Assembly (NCBI RefSeq): GCF_029784135.1
Contig: NC_073746.1
Span: forward strand, 105,214,661-105,278,660
Reading direction: 5' to 3'
Length of the DNA stretch: 64,000 nucleotides
Source: Toxorhynchites rutilus septentrionalis
Taxonomy: Eukaryota; Arthropoda; Insecta; Diptera; Culicidae
In this document: in pieces, positions 34,522-45,738 of the stretch
Position numbering within the stretch: the stretch's first letter is position 1
How the letters are laid out: every line of letters starts with the position of its first letter
The notes under the pieces: model-generated
Told to the model about the DNA's origin: nothing
Seen by the model: the letters and a program-made list of their open reading frames with translations, nothing else
Database searches by the model: none
Position numbers and translations under genes: made by a program

Positions 34522-35985
34522 ATGTTGCGGAGCCAACTTCTAAAACTAATTACGCTGACGTTCATCACGACCTCATCATCGAGAACGATACAAATACATG
34601 ACCTGACCAGAAACCCAGGACTAGTGACGTTACAGACCGGAAACGTACTAATTAAGACTGGACGTCACAGGATATATCACATAATAGACTTGGAAGACTA
34701 TAGACCATTACTAAACAACATCGCTATCACTATCGACGGACTTAAAATATTCACAGACTTCAGCGACGTTTATATCACATTACAGTCCAAATTTAAGAAA
34801 GCCCAAAACACGTATATGAAATTGTTACCAAATAGAAGAAACAAGAGAGGAGCATTCAATTTTCTAGGCTCAGCCATAAAGGCGATTACAGGCAATTTAG
34901 ATGAAGAAGATCGAATCCAAATAGATAACGATATAAATGACTTAAAACAAGGCAACCAAGAACTTATAAGGCAAAATAATATTCAAGTAACTATCAACAA
35001 ACATCTAGGAAAACGTATAAACAAATCAATAGATTCCGTTAATGAACAACAAAGAATAATCAAGCAACAAATTATATCAGCCAGACAATCTCTAATCACC
35101 AACAAACTTGTCAATCAAAATTTCACAGCAATCCGACAGGCATTTAAAATTTCTAATCATGTCGACCTAATACAAGAACACCTAGACTCAATTTTCGAAG
35201 TTATACAACTTGCAAAAATAAATATCATTTCTAAGAATTTTCTAGAAGCAGAAGAACTAAAGTTTTTCTCAGATAAGTTAGAAGAACAAAATATTACCAT
35301 TCTACATCCAGACCAAGCATACGATTACCTAGACAGCAGAGCCCTCTTCAAGGAATCCATCCTCTACTTCATCATCGGCGTCCCGCAGATTTTACCACAT
35401 CCATTCAACAGTCTTCTCCTAGAACCACTTCCAATCAACGGTCAAATCATCAAACTCCCTTGGCATAAAGCAGCAATCTACGGAAACTCCACCTATTTCA
35501 TCAAAGGCAGTTGCCAAAGTATCGGCGAAAACTCCATTTGCGAAGAAGATAAATTAGACGATACCTCAGACGACAGATGCTTCTCCAAAATCATACGAGG
35601 CTCCCCAGGAAAATGCACCTTTACGAACTATCGGAATACAACCAACATAAAACGATTGACAGACCACCATGTCATCGTCATAATCACAACAGTCACACTA
35701 TCAAGCGACTGTCTACATAACAACAGAGTTTTAACAGGAACGATGCTGTTGTTTTTCGAGAACTGTACAATCTCACTGAACAACAAAACTTTTAGCTCCA
35801 TTACATTTCCATCGAGAATTATCCCAACAATAGTGCCTCTGGATGGCGTGAAAATTGAACAAAACGAATTCGAGCAGAACCTGGACTTTCATACATTAAA
35901 GAAATTACATTTCCAATACCGAGAACAACTGGAGATAATTAAAACCCAATATTTCATCCAAACATCAACAAGTTTGGGCCTCTAA
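34522..35985 (+). pseudogene. env: env, baculovirus F-like fusion protein, truncated
   Basis: The frame begins at the ATG at 34522 with a hydrophobic signal-like start. A furin-type RNKR site (34837-34848) is followed by a Gly/Ala-rich hydrophobic segment that would be the fusion peptide, then long helical heptad-like stretches (residues 130-250) and a Cys-containing ectodomain. This organisation matches errantivirus Env proteins, which are related to baculovirus F. At residue about 484 the LINE inserts and a stop follows. It would be made from spliced mRNA; no acceptor was fixed. Confidence 0.85.
35971..35983 (+). repeat. Target-site duplication of the LINE in env, left copy
   Basis: AGTTTGGGCCTCT occurs here and again at 37299-37311, flanking the inserted LINE tail. 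Confidence 0.9.
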
Positions 35986-37298
35986 CTTGCCAGTGCTCTT
36001 TCAAACTCAAAGATCCTTGTTCCGTGTATGTCGCTGAACTGGGTGCGATATATTACGCATTAGGGATCATTGAAACATTACCCATCGACCACTATTTTAT
36101 TTTTTCAGACAGTCTCAGCTCAATAGAGGCAATCCGCTCAATGAAAGTTGATAAACGCTCATCTTATTTCCTAACAAGAATAAGACATCTATTGAGTGTT
36201 TTGGTCGAAAAATTATTCAAGATTACCTTAGCATGGGTTCCCTCTCATTGCTCGATTCCGGGGAATGAGAAAGCGGACTCGCTAGCTAAGGTGGGCGCTT
36301 CAGAAGGCACACTTTTTGAAAGGCAAATTACTTATAACGAATTTTTGCACATTCCTCGTCAGGACACACTCGTTAGTTGGCAGCGCATGTGGAGTGAAGA
36401 TGAGTTCGGTCGTTGGTTACACACGATTATCCCTAAGGTTTCGACGAAAGCTTGGTTTAAGGGATTGAATGTCGGTCGTGATTTCATTCGCGTGATATCT
36501 CGGCTTATGTCCAATCACTACAACCTAAACGCGCATCTCTATCGAATTGGGCTCGCAGCAAACAATCTTTGTGATTGTGGCGATGGCTACCACGACATCG
36601 AGCATATTGTCTGGTCGTGTATCCGGTTCCATGCTGCTCGCTCTCAGCTCTCTAGAGCACTGAGAGCAAAAGGCAGACAATCGGATATCCCCGTCCGGGA
36701 TATCTTAGGTAGCCGTGATCCTGATCTTCTGCTTCACCTATACCTGTTCCTCAGGAACGCCGATGTCAACGTTTAATGATTTTTCCTTCGTTGTGTCCCT
36801 GTTTCGTATCCCTCCTATTCGATCTATAAACTTTTACTTAGTCGCGGCAATACATACACACACTCTTTACAGATACACGGGCCAAAGGTTGTGCAGTCCA
36901 CTGATGATTCAACAAAAGCCAAAGATTGTACCGCTCATGACAACTCTACACGAGCTGATGATTGCGCCGGCTAGTGACCATTATATCCTGGATTCCTCGA
37001 GAAGACGCACCACGCTAGATATGGGGTATAGACAAGGGGGGCGTTGCTGATTAATGGTCAGCTGCATCCCAATAGGAAGTATCCCGTGTCGGGCACAGGT
37101 ACAGATCATTGAAGACAGCAACATCACAATTACGAAAACACTTGTAATACTAACCTCGAGCCAACCGCGAGTAATCGGTTACATATTACTAACATAGTTA
37201 TAAGGCAAACATTGTCGAAATATTGAACTCCCGGCCCCGTCAGGTTGACGCCATATGAGCCTTAATAAAAATATATATTTTGGATAAAAAAAAAAAAA
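35984..37298 (+). mobile_element. 5'-truncated LINE inserted in env
   Basis: A 1315-bp insertion ends in a GATAAAA-poly(A) tail (37283-37298) and lies between 13-bp direct repeats. It contains the end of ORF2 and a 3' UTR nearly identical to 3198-3708 inverted. The repeats and the clean interruption of env show it came after the errantivirus. Confidence 0.92.
36006..36776 (+). pseudogene. LINE ORF2 C-terminus: RNase H and Cys-His knuckle
   Basis: The frame is open from the truncation point (CSFKLKDPCSVYVAELGAI) to the stop after NADVNV. RNase H residues visible are the Glu in VAELGAI, Asp in FSDSLSSIEAI, and His/Asp in WVPSHCSIPGNEKAD; the first strand with its Asp is cut off. A long linker (MWSEDEFGRWLH, LMSNHYNLNAHLYRIG) and the knuckle CDCGDGYHDIEHIVWSC follow. 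Such RNase H domains occur in I, R1 and LOA-type LINEs. Incomplete, so not functional. Confidence 0.85.
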
Positions 37299-37529
37299 AG
37301 TTTGGGCCTCTCATCTATATGTTTCATTATAGGCTTGATCGTCATAGTTTACCATTGGTACCAGAAGAAAAGGACACCCAATGAAGAAAAGCCAAACATC
37401 AGTTCAGCAGACAACCATCATCCCAACACAATTGTATCGGGACGATCCAAACTTGATGAGGGAGTAGTTAACGCAAGCAACATCATTTTTCCCACAGCAA
37501 CAGAACCGATCACAGTTTATCGGTAGCAT
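37299..37529 (+). pseudogene. env: env C-terminal part: membrane anchor and tail
   Basis: After the second copy of the target duplication the env frame resumes with a strongly hydrophobic segment (SSICFIIGLIVIVYHWY), the membrane anchor, followed by a basic stop-transfer and a short polar tail that runs into the LTR. The LINE therefore separates ectodomain from anchor. Confidence 0.8.
37454..37465 (+). promoter_or_regulatory. Polypurine tract
   Basis: TGATGAGGGAGT directly precedes the 3' LTR, in the place where plus-strand DNA synthesis starts. Confidence 0.75.
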
Positions 37530-37771
37530 CAATTCGCGAACGCAAGCGAAACAACAATTTAGGACACCAACGTAAAACATCGGTTCGGACTCTGTACCTG
37601 ACGCGACAACGGACTGGATAGAATGTGCAGCGTAAGGGCTTTTAGGTAAAAGGTAAATGGCTAGGTTTCATGATGTAAAATTGATAATAATAAAATCAGT
37701 CTAACTTGTACTCTCTGTGAAACCGGTCTTTCCTTTTTTAAAACGCTTCGATATCCTCATGTAACATAATT
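37466..37771 (+). repeat. 3' LTR of the errantivirus
   Basis: It begins AGTTAACGCAAGC and ends CATAATT, followed by TATA at 37772-37775. It differs from the 5' LTR at about six positions plus a missing 11-bp block and an 8-bp gain. Confidence 0.9.
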
Positions 37772-37775
37772 TATA

Positions 37776-38400
37776 AAAATTTCAAAAAAATTAAATTTAA
37801 AGAGACAATAAATTAGAAATGTTTTTTTCAAATATCTCGAAAATAACATCATTCAGAAGGAGATCGATTAAGAGCTTTTTTATTTTAAATCACATCAGGA
37901 TTCATAATTTGTGGCTAAAAATGATCGTTAACATACAAAAAATTCGAAGTTTCGAAAATTCATATAAATTCGATGTTCCACGAAGTTTGTCAAAATACTT
38001 CTATTTTATATGAAAAAAATCTAAAAAAAAATTAAAAATGGATATTTTAGATATCGCAAATTAAAGTTTTTTTTGTAAATAAAAGAAGAGTATCAATTTT
38101 GTTTCTCAGTGTATATTTTTTCCACATTTCAACATCATTACTATATAATCCTTTCTAAGACACTATTTCGGTACGACTTATAGTTTCTGAGATATAAATT
38201 ATTAAAGATTTTTCTTACTAAAATCGATACGTCCTTTTCAAAAGTTACACTTAAGTCAAAAAAATCCCTATTGCTATGGAGCAATCATATTTCCTCCAAC
38301 CCAAACGGAATACAAACTTTCATTCGAATCAAAAATACATGTTTTTCAAATGTGGATTTTTAGGACGATTTAATTTGGAATTGCTCTATTAGATCATGCA
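37776..38400. repeat. Repeat Y fragment
   Basis: It contains TATCTCGAAAATAACATCATT, then the inverse-oriented GTACGACTTATAGTTTCTGA and TCATTCGAATCAAAAATACA blocks of repeat Y. The errantivirus lies between this and a Y-like scrap at 28920-28980, so its target was probably a Y copy. Confidence 0.5.
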
Positions 38401-40540
38401 CAACAAAACAAGGGAGATGTCTTATTAGAAACACACGTCTGACTAATCAGCTTTCGAAACTAATCACTAATCAATTCAACGGCAATTGGCACTCGAACAG
38501 GTCTGGTAACAGTTCGAAAGACACAAAGCTTCATTGGGACGTGAAATCAATGTCGAATAACAGCCAACGAGAGAGGCTGGCTCAAGAGGCTTGCCGTTAC
38601 ACAACGCAAGCTGCAAGAATGGATTTGCTGTCACTCGAGAGCGGATTTCCATCCATGAGCCTTCTGGGCATTTGATAGGGATGTTTAGAACACACATACA
38701 GAATAATCATCACTTTCATGGTTCAACAGATAATATCCAATTAATTCTAATTGTGTGTTTGGATATTGAAGCATACAACGGAAGATTTTAGTTGAATGAA
38801 CGCTTATAAATTCTATACGTATCAAATAAGTTTAAGAACACACATTTTCCAAGTTAAAAAATTTATTCAATCCCACGGTGGCTAAAAACCATTTGCCCAT
38901 CACCAGAAATTTCTGCATTTTCTGTATAATTAGAAGCTGCCGTCCGCAAAAGGGCCATCACAGTCGACTGTCAAAAAGGCGTTTATCGCCTCGGGGAGTC
39001 CGTAGAGGCGACGATGACATGCGGAAATGGAAGTGGAGTACGTTGTCCGTCCATCCATCTTATCGGAGTGAAAATTTCTCGATGAATGCTTCCTGTCGTC
39101 ATTACTTTTTAATGATTTCCCTCTGATCAAACACCGAAAAGAATTATACTTCCCGTTTCAACGAAGCGTACAATCTTTTGATAAATTATAGGCTTCCCTT
39201 TCGTCTGTTAAAATATGCTAGCTGAAGTTTATGGATTCATCCGAAATTTTAATCCTGTTGATACGTTTTCAAAAGAACTGTTGTGTATTTGCCAATTTCA
39301 TTTCTCTTGCGTTACGTATGCTCGCCTTCCAGAAACTGAATCGAACTGGTTGAATTCAGCCGAGATTCAATCGGTTCCAGACAGAGAATCACTTTTCATC
39401 ACCCACACGTAAACTTCGATACGTATTCTGTTCTGATTCAGCCGAATCAATTTACCGTTAACAATCCAATCAACAATTGTTTCCGAAAACCAGTTTCAAC
39501 CGAATACGCAACTTTCCTTTCCCCAACAACGGACCCTCCCAGCCTTTTACAGCCCCGTTAAAGTGAACGATAACCATCATAGACAATAATGGCTGCTATC
39601 TGCCGTACGGTTTTTCTTAGTGTCTCTTCCATTTGGTTGCCTCAGTTTCGGTGAACATAATTCTCCCACGCTTCCCACCGAACTTCAATCCTTTGTTTTT
39701 CCCAGACACACTCGAGGCCGCCTCGCCGGGTTTGGTTTACGAGCGAACGTGTTTCCAGGGAAGGCCGTAAATTCCGGTCGTGCTCCCACTGAAGCATAAA
39801 CGAAAATGATAACCATCATTTTCGGCCAAAGAAGTTCGGTTAATATACTGCTTCTTGGGAGCTGGCGGAATGTGGAGCCGTGCGTGGGTGGTAAGTGTAT
39901 CGAAGCGGCCATTAGTCTTTTCGTCGCTATTAGTCGGTAAGCGGGAATGACTGTGAACTTTTAGATCTATTATGCTCTATAGTGAGGCACAAAACAGAGA
40001 TACTTTCAACCGAAGGGTGATAATATCTGGGAGTATAAACGAGTGTAATAATATTCTTTACGATCACCAGTCGTGAATCGTATATTAGTCCACACTCCAA
40101 GAAGCACGACTAGTGCGAGTTAATATGGCTTCAGGTCCCTGAATACAGTTGGCTGAAAATATCAAGCTTTTTTTTTCGCAGAGATATGTGTATGTTAGTA
40201 TCGCGTGAATAATATATTTCTTACGAATTTTACCTGACCCATTTGGAATCAAGGGATAATAAAACGCTCTTCAGAAAATCTCTCTCGGCATAAAAATGTT
40301 CGAAACACATGCAGTACTACGACTTTTGTACCTGCCATAAACAGATGTCAATAGGTGATAAAGCCGCAAGATAGAATGATCTAGGATTGTTCAATTTTAA
40401 GATTGTTAACAGCATGATTGGTCCGCATAACAATAATAAAGTACTGTGTCTTCTACAAGAAAAACATTAAATCAGCCATTTCATGCCAAACCGATATAGT
40501 GGTTCTCAGATATCCGTGAAAAGTGGTAGTTTTGTTCCCG
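38401..40540. other. Unassigned, non-repetitive DNA
   Basis: Mostly free of the window's repeats and partly GC-balanced (38930-39060, 39600-39950). Splice-like words such as GGTGGTAAGTG (39886) occur, but no adjoining exon frame is convincing. Probably intron or intergenic DNA. Confidence 0.4.
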
Positions 40541-40741
40541 TAGACCCGTATTTTTATTTAAACGGTTTTATTTAGCTTGTCCTGTAATCTGTTTGTATGT
40601 TTGTTTATTTATATGTTTGTAACATGTTTGTCTGTAACGCTTTACCACATTAATAGAAATTTTAAACCCTTTCTGTTGACCGATTGATCTGAAATTTGGA
40701 ACACACCTTTATCTCTGTAGTCATTACAAAACTTTGTATTT

Positions 40742-41945
40742 CATGATCTTGAAAATCCAAGATGGCGGCCGCTACAAAATGGCGGATTACATATTTTCTC
40801 AAAACCTTATCAATATGGGCTTTTCCAAAACCCCATCAATATGAGTATCAAATCAAAGGGCTTGACTAATAGAACACATTTATTTATGAAAAATGCAAAT
40901 CCAAAATGGTCGCCACCACAAAATGGCGGCATATATATATTTTTTTTTCGAAACTCTATCAATATGGGTATCAAATGAAAGGGCTTGACTAGTAGAATAC
41001 GATTATTTTTAAAAAATGCAAATCCAAGATGGCTGCCACTACCAAATGGCGGACTACATATTATGTCAAAACCCCGTTAATATGGGTATCAAATGAAAGG
41101 GCTTCACTAGTAGAATACCGTTATTTATGAAAAATACAAACCCAAGGTGGCTGCCACTACAAAATGGCGGACTACAGGTAAACTTCGATATAACGTACAT
41201 TTCACTTTCAAAATTGTACGTTGTATCGAATTGTACGTTATATCGAAGCATAATAAAGTACTCACAAACGTAGTCTATAATACATTATTGTGTTGCTGTT
41301 TTAGTAAAGTCAATGAATAACTTCAATTAGAAGACGAAGCCAGCCTTTTTCATGATGTTTCCCTTCGTATTGTTGATTAAAACTTTATTCATTTAGAATC
41401 CGGAATTACAAAACCAGCTGTATTTCGGGATCGATTGAAGGTACAAAGCTTGTTTTAGCATCACAATACAGATAATTCATTGTTCTATCAGAAAAAAAAT
41501 ATTGAAAAAAATTTTCCTTTACACTTTGGAAATGTGTACGTTATATCGAGATAAAATGTACGTTATATCCAGTGACGTTATATCGAGGGTACGTTATAAC
41601 GAGGGTACGTTATATCGAAGTTTCCCTGTATATATTTTCTCAAAACCTCATTAGTATGGGTATCAAATGAAAGGGCTTGACTAGTAAAATACGGTTATTT
41701 ATGAAAAATGTAAATCCAAGATGGCTGCCACTACCAAATGGCGGACTACATATTATGTCAAAACGGTTGGCTAGAAGAACACAGTTATTCATGGAAAATG
41801 CAAATCCAAGATGGCTGCCACTACAAAATGGCGGACTACATATTTTCTCAGAACCCGGTTAACATGGGTATCAAATGAAAGGGCTTGAATAGTAGATCAC
41901 AGAAGATCATGAAAACTCCAAATCCAAGATGGCCGCAATCACAAA
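40742..41945 (+). repeat. Tandem array of about seven ~118-bp units
   Basis: Each unit repeats GGGTATCAAATGAAAGGGCT, AATGCAAATCCAAGATGGC and AAAATGGCGGACTACATATT with moderate divergence. The array is interrupted at 41175-41628 by a MITE. Confidence 0.8.
41175..41628. mobile_element. pogo/Tigger-like MITE
   Basis: The ends CAGGTAAACTTCGATATAAC and its inverse (to CTTCGATATAACG..CAGGGAAAC on the opposite strand) form terminal repeats of about 24 bp. TA lies on both sides (41173-41174, 41629-41630). The motif TACGTTATATCGA recurs several times near both ends. The 454-bp interior has no transposase. CAG ends with TA targets fit pogo-type elements. Confidence 0.7.
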
Positions 41946-42419
41946 ATAGTTTAGGTTTTATTTAGCTTGAACTGTTTGTATATCTGTAGAGTTGCCCCAC
42001 ATTAATAAAAATTTGACCAATAGGAACTGACCGAATTTATAAAACACCTTCATCTCCGCTGTCATTTTAAAACTGCTTATCTTGAAAAATCCAATTTGTC
42101 CGCCGCTACAAAATAGCTGATTTCATACCATCTCAAAAAAAAAAGGTTGATTGAGATATGTATATCAAACGAACGAACTTGACTTGGAGAACACACTATG
42201 TATTTTCTGCAGTCCACTCAATATCGATATCAAATGGATTATTTGACTGATAGAATACAGTACAATGGTTTTATTGTAGAGAAATACTCTAATGAAACAG
42301 ATAATGTACTAAAAACTAGAAAATAAAATAAGTAAAAAAAACTTTTTAAGTTAAACGGTTTAATTGTGATTAAACATAATAATGTACTAAAAGCTAGAAA
42401 ATTTTTGACTCGATTATCT

Positions 42420-42639
42420 ACAGGATTTCTCCGCCCAGATAGTATCTGAGCAGAGTTCCAAATAGTTGATGAGCATAGAGTAGACTGGCTACCCGATCAG
42501 TGATAAAAGATAATGAGATCGAATATAGCCAAAGCTGGTTGGTGTATACTGATCGGTGGTTTTATTGCAACTGACTTACTCTGAAGTTTGTATTTTTTTG
42601 TATTATAGAAACTTTAAACTTTTTCAGTTCTTTCGTCTA
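42420..42639. other. Unassigned short stretch
   Basis: It begins with GACTCGATTATCTACAG, a word also seen at 9296, 9414 and 18115 near element edges. Nothing else is recognised. Confidence 0.3.
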
Positions 42640-42967
42640 TAACCTTCAAAAAGGCCCTTGGAAAACTTTATCCATCATATTACTACTCCACTCCCATTGC
42701 CTTGAGAAAGGCCCTCATCGCCCAGCTCGCCCAGCAACGATGTTGTTCAGTCGATTTCCTCACGGAGAATGGAAGTGTGCCTCAGCGAGATCCACTGTTT
42801 ATACTCTAGGCAAATATTCCCCTTCGTTCTTCTTCTTTTCCTTTGTTCACGGAGTCGATAAATTGCTCGTTATTGACAGCTCTGTTCGGGAAAGCACACA
42901 AATGGACCGAACAAATGTATGAGGAAATGGGAATGCTTCCGATTTTCATCAACTTAAACCATATACA

Positions 42968-43943
42968 AGTTAAGGACGAATCCTCCCATGCCGCGCCACA
43001 CGCGAGCCCAGAACCAGCCACCAGACAAACTCAGGTACCACGCAGGCATCTCCAGAGTAATGCAACACCAACATCAGTCACACCTCCACCTCCGTTACCA
43101 TTCCCAACATCAGCCACCACAGGGGGGTCTTCGTAGCCACTTGGCTACGCGTTCGCTTACCAAGCGATCGATCGTGAGTTCAAACTCAGGGCCCTCAATT
43201 GACCATCTTTGTGTTGTTATAGAATAACTATGTCCACGCAACCATCATCAGCGATGGAAATCGATCCACGGTCGAAATGAGATCGATTCATCCATACAAT
43301 GCTCTGCTCTGCAAGACACATCGGGCTGCTGTTCTATAAATAACTCAACAATGATCAATATCAACTGTCTTCGCTGTCCGGTCTGCTGAGCAATGGAAGA
43401 ACAGAAAGAATACCCTTACGCCAAAATGGCTACTACTGTGTGGTTTACCATAATGTAATGGAACAGAATACTTAACGCCTAAATGGCTACTACTAACTAC
43501 TGTGTAATTTACAATTTATAGAAACATAAACATATGTACATGTACACGATTAAAACCCGGCTCTGTTACAGCTAAAATGCTAATGAGCCTAATAATTAAT
43601 TGAATGAGATAAAAAAAAAACATCAGCCACCATCCCCTCAAGCAGCAAGATTGGAATCAACAATTTAATACAATGTAACCATCCATAACAACTCATCATG
43701 CTGAATATGCATTCCTGATCATCATCTGGAGGACAGCGAGTAGCATCATCGGCGAACAGGAAGTTGTCATCGCTGCAGCTTATGGTACGTGATAGTTAGA
43801 TAAACAACGAATTAGCGAGTAGGAATCGTAGCTATAATGTAGCGATCAAAAAATAAACGTTTGATTCAGTTTTGTGCTCTCGAACAAACCAGTTGTCTCC
43901 TTACTTTTTTAAAAACATACCCAACGTTCCCCTCACCATAATT
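42968..43943 (+). mobile_element. Solo LTR, gypsy/errantivirus type, with nested SINE
   Basis: It starts AGTTAAGG and ends CATAATT, the same kind of ends as the errantivirus LTR. The 4-bp target duplication TACA lies at 42964-42967 and 43944-43947, and the intact target is present at 27835-27850 in inverse. Without the SINE it is about 460 bp. An AAAATAAACG word at 43852 may be its poly(A) signal. It arises by recombination between two LTRs; the internal genes are gone. Confidence 0.75.
43120..43619 (+). mobile_element. tRNA-derived SINE candidate
   Basis: A 500-bp insertion with a 13-bp direct duplication ACATCAGCCACCA (43107-43119, 43620-43632) and an A-rich tail (GAGATAAAAAAAAAA). Near the head are a box A-like TAGCCACTTGG (43134-43144) and a box B-like GTTCAAACTC (43178-43187), spaced as in a tRNA promoter. 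The order of head, body and tail fits a SINE; it is longer than most tRNA SINEs, so part of the body may derive from a LINE tail. Confidence 0.65.
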
Positions 43944-44125
43944 TACATACTATGGGATTGTAATGTATAGCATATCATAGGGAATTTCCGATTCGTTTGG
44001 TATGTAAATCGCCAAAATCCGTTCGTGGCAAAAATAGTTATTAACGTTAACTTTATTTCATATAAACGTGTTTCGTGTTTTCTAATTTGGCACCCTTGAT
44101 GAAAGACGTAGTTCTTCGTCAAAAA

Positions 44126-45738
44126 TTTCGTAGTCTCAGATGAAGGATCCTGTCGTGCCCTTGAAACAACCCATTATATATTTTATTGGGATAGAAACAG
44201 TATTTCAATGATTGGCATTAATCCACCTATTTCACACCAAATACTCCTTTCCATCATAACAGCATTTGAATTGGTACATTTAAAAAATAATCTCCTCCTG
44301 GAATAATTTACGCTGAAGTCAGATTTAAATGGGATATAAAATATTAACAAGTAAAATACCCCCGAAATATTCATCCACCCGTCATCAAACCGTCTGCAGA
44401 AGAGTCCTTTTATTTCACGAAAAGTCCCGAATAGGGATGAGTAATTAAAAGTGCTTTTGTTTCAAACATTAAATTTATGCACTCTATCATCTTTCGCGTG
44501 GAATGAAATGCTCACGCCCTTTTCTGTTTCAATAGAAATTTCACGCGTTGTGTCTGCTTTAGTCAACTTACAATAATATCGACAATTTGTGATTTTTGTA
44601 AACCACAGCAATTTTTTTGTTAGATCTCAAATGGTTTTTTCCCCACTCACCAATGGTCCTCAATTCAACTGTACATCTTACCCTCACTTACACATTAAAT
44701 TCATTGAAATTATAGTCCTGTGGAATATAAAAAAATGTCAAAGGAGGGTTGTATCCGAGACACGACCGCATAGTTGACGTAGGATTCTGTTAGGCTATCT
44801 GTTGATTTTGGACACGTTTGAAGAATTACATTTAAACTCTTCGATAATTATTTGGTGGCCCTGAAAAGGGCAATTTTGTTTGGTTGTTGGGTATTGTTTG
44901 TTCACTCCACCAGTGTTTACCGAGTGATGATGACAGAAGTATGGTAAACCGTCGTTGGGTGGTGCGTATCAGATAGAAGATGCCGAAGTAGAATGAGATA
45001 TGATGAATACCGCTCTCTGTGACCCTAGACGAGATGCCTCCTGTATTATGTACGGATGAAAAAAGAAAAAAAAAACTCACCAATGTGATATAAGATAATT
45101 ACCAATACCGAACACAATTATCAATTTTTCTCATCAGTAAAATATAGAGAAATTTAGAGAAAACATATTTGAAATGGAAAAGGAAATTTTGTTTTATAAT
45201 TTTTACTCCCTGAGTGTTTTTTCAACCCAATGCAAATTTAAATTGGACTAACAACACCTAATATTATATGTAGAGCATATGGGAAATCACTTTTTCGAAT
45301 GTTTCTTCACTTTTCCAATTTTTTCTCGCCGCATGAACTTTCCTTGGGTGAAAATGAACACAACAAAACAGACAGCATAAGCTAAACGATCCGTTCTCGG
45401 GCGGGAACACACCTTGGTTTTCATATACGAAAATTGAAATAAATCGTTTCATATATCAAGTTAGTTTTAACACAACTGCTACCATATACAATTTTACAAT
45501 TACACTCGTGCTAAATTTTATTAAATTAAAATCTGAAAATAAAATTTCACGAACCAACCAATATTAAAGTTCCAAATTTATATTTTATTTGCTAGAATTA
45601 ATCGTATCACTCACCATACTTGCAATATAAAAATGCTCCCGACTTGCATATATTTGCAATGCCGATTTCCCCCAGGCAGCTTGGTTTTGATGTACCTGCT
45701 AGGGAACCGCCGCATGTGTCGTCAATTTCGACCAATTA
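44126..45738. other. Mostly unassigned DNA
   Basis: At 44735-44785 there is a short piece of the repeat Z left end (GGAGGGTTGTATCCGAGACA and TTGACGTAGGATTC). 45620-45680 contains a scrap of repeat X (CCCGACTTGCATATATTTGC). The remainder shows no gene. Confidence 0.4.

Larger units (their letters stand above)
28984..37771 (+). mobile_element. Ty3/gypsy errantivirus-type retroelement with env, defective
   Basis: Two LTRs of about 306-309 bp, starting AGTTA and ending TAATT, bound an element of 8.8 kb, of which 1.3 kb is a later LINE insertion. TATA at 28980-28983 and 37772-37775 is the target duplication, the type used by the 17.6/297 group. The order is LTR, tRNA-Ser primer site, gag, protease, reverse transcriptase, RNase H, integrase, env, polypurine tract, LTR. 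The LTRs differ by about six substitutions and two small indels, so the insertion is not brand new. Frameshifts, a stop and the LINE inactivate it. Confidence 0.9.
40545..42400 (+). mobile_element. Interspersed element carrying tandem units
   Basis: The head (AACGGTTTTATTTAGCTTG at 40560) is followed by TGTTTGT-rich DNA, an array of units of about 118 bp, a second head-like stretch at 41950 (GGTTTTATTTAGCTTGA), and a tail with TTAAGTTAAACGGTTTAATT (42348-42367). No gene. The structure resembles Helitron-type or satellite-bearing non-autonomous elements, but the ends are not certain. Confidence 0.4.
42640..44125 (-). repeat. Dispersed repeat Z, copy 3, interrupted by a solo LTR
   Basis: The inverse of repeat Z copy 2: CAGCGAGATCCACTG (42784), AGCACACAAATGGACCGAACA (42892), then after the insertion TATGGGATTGTAATG (43951) and the end GACGTAGTTCTTCGTCA (44105-44121). 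Removing 42968-43947 restores the uninterrupted order seen at 27835-27850. Confidence 0.65.

Noticed and set aside
35984..36776. Host ribonuclease H gene
   Set aside because: The truncated start, Cys-His knuckle, poly(A) tail and target duplication show it is a LINE fragment.
42843..43136. 97-codon Pro-rich frame
   Set aside because: It runs from repeat Z into the solo LTR and SINE, three unrelated sequences, so it is accidental.
43134..43187. Functional tRNA gene
   Set aside because: Promoter-box words are present, but no acceptor stem or anticodon arm could be formed; the target duplication and A-tail show a SINE.
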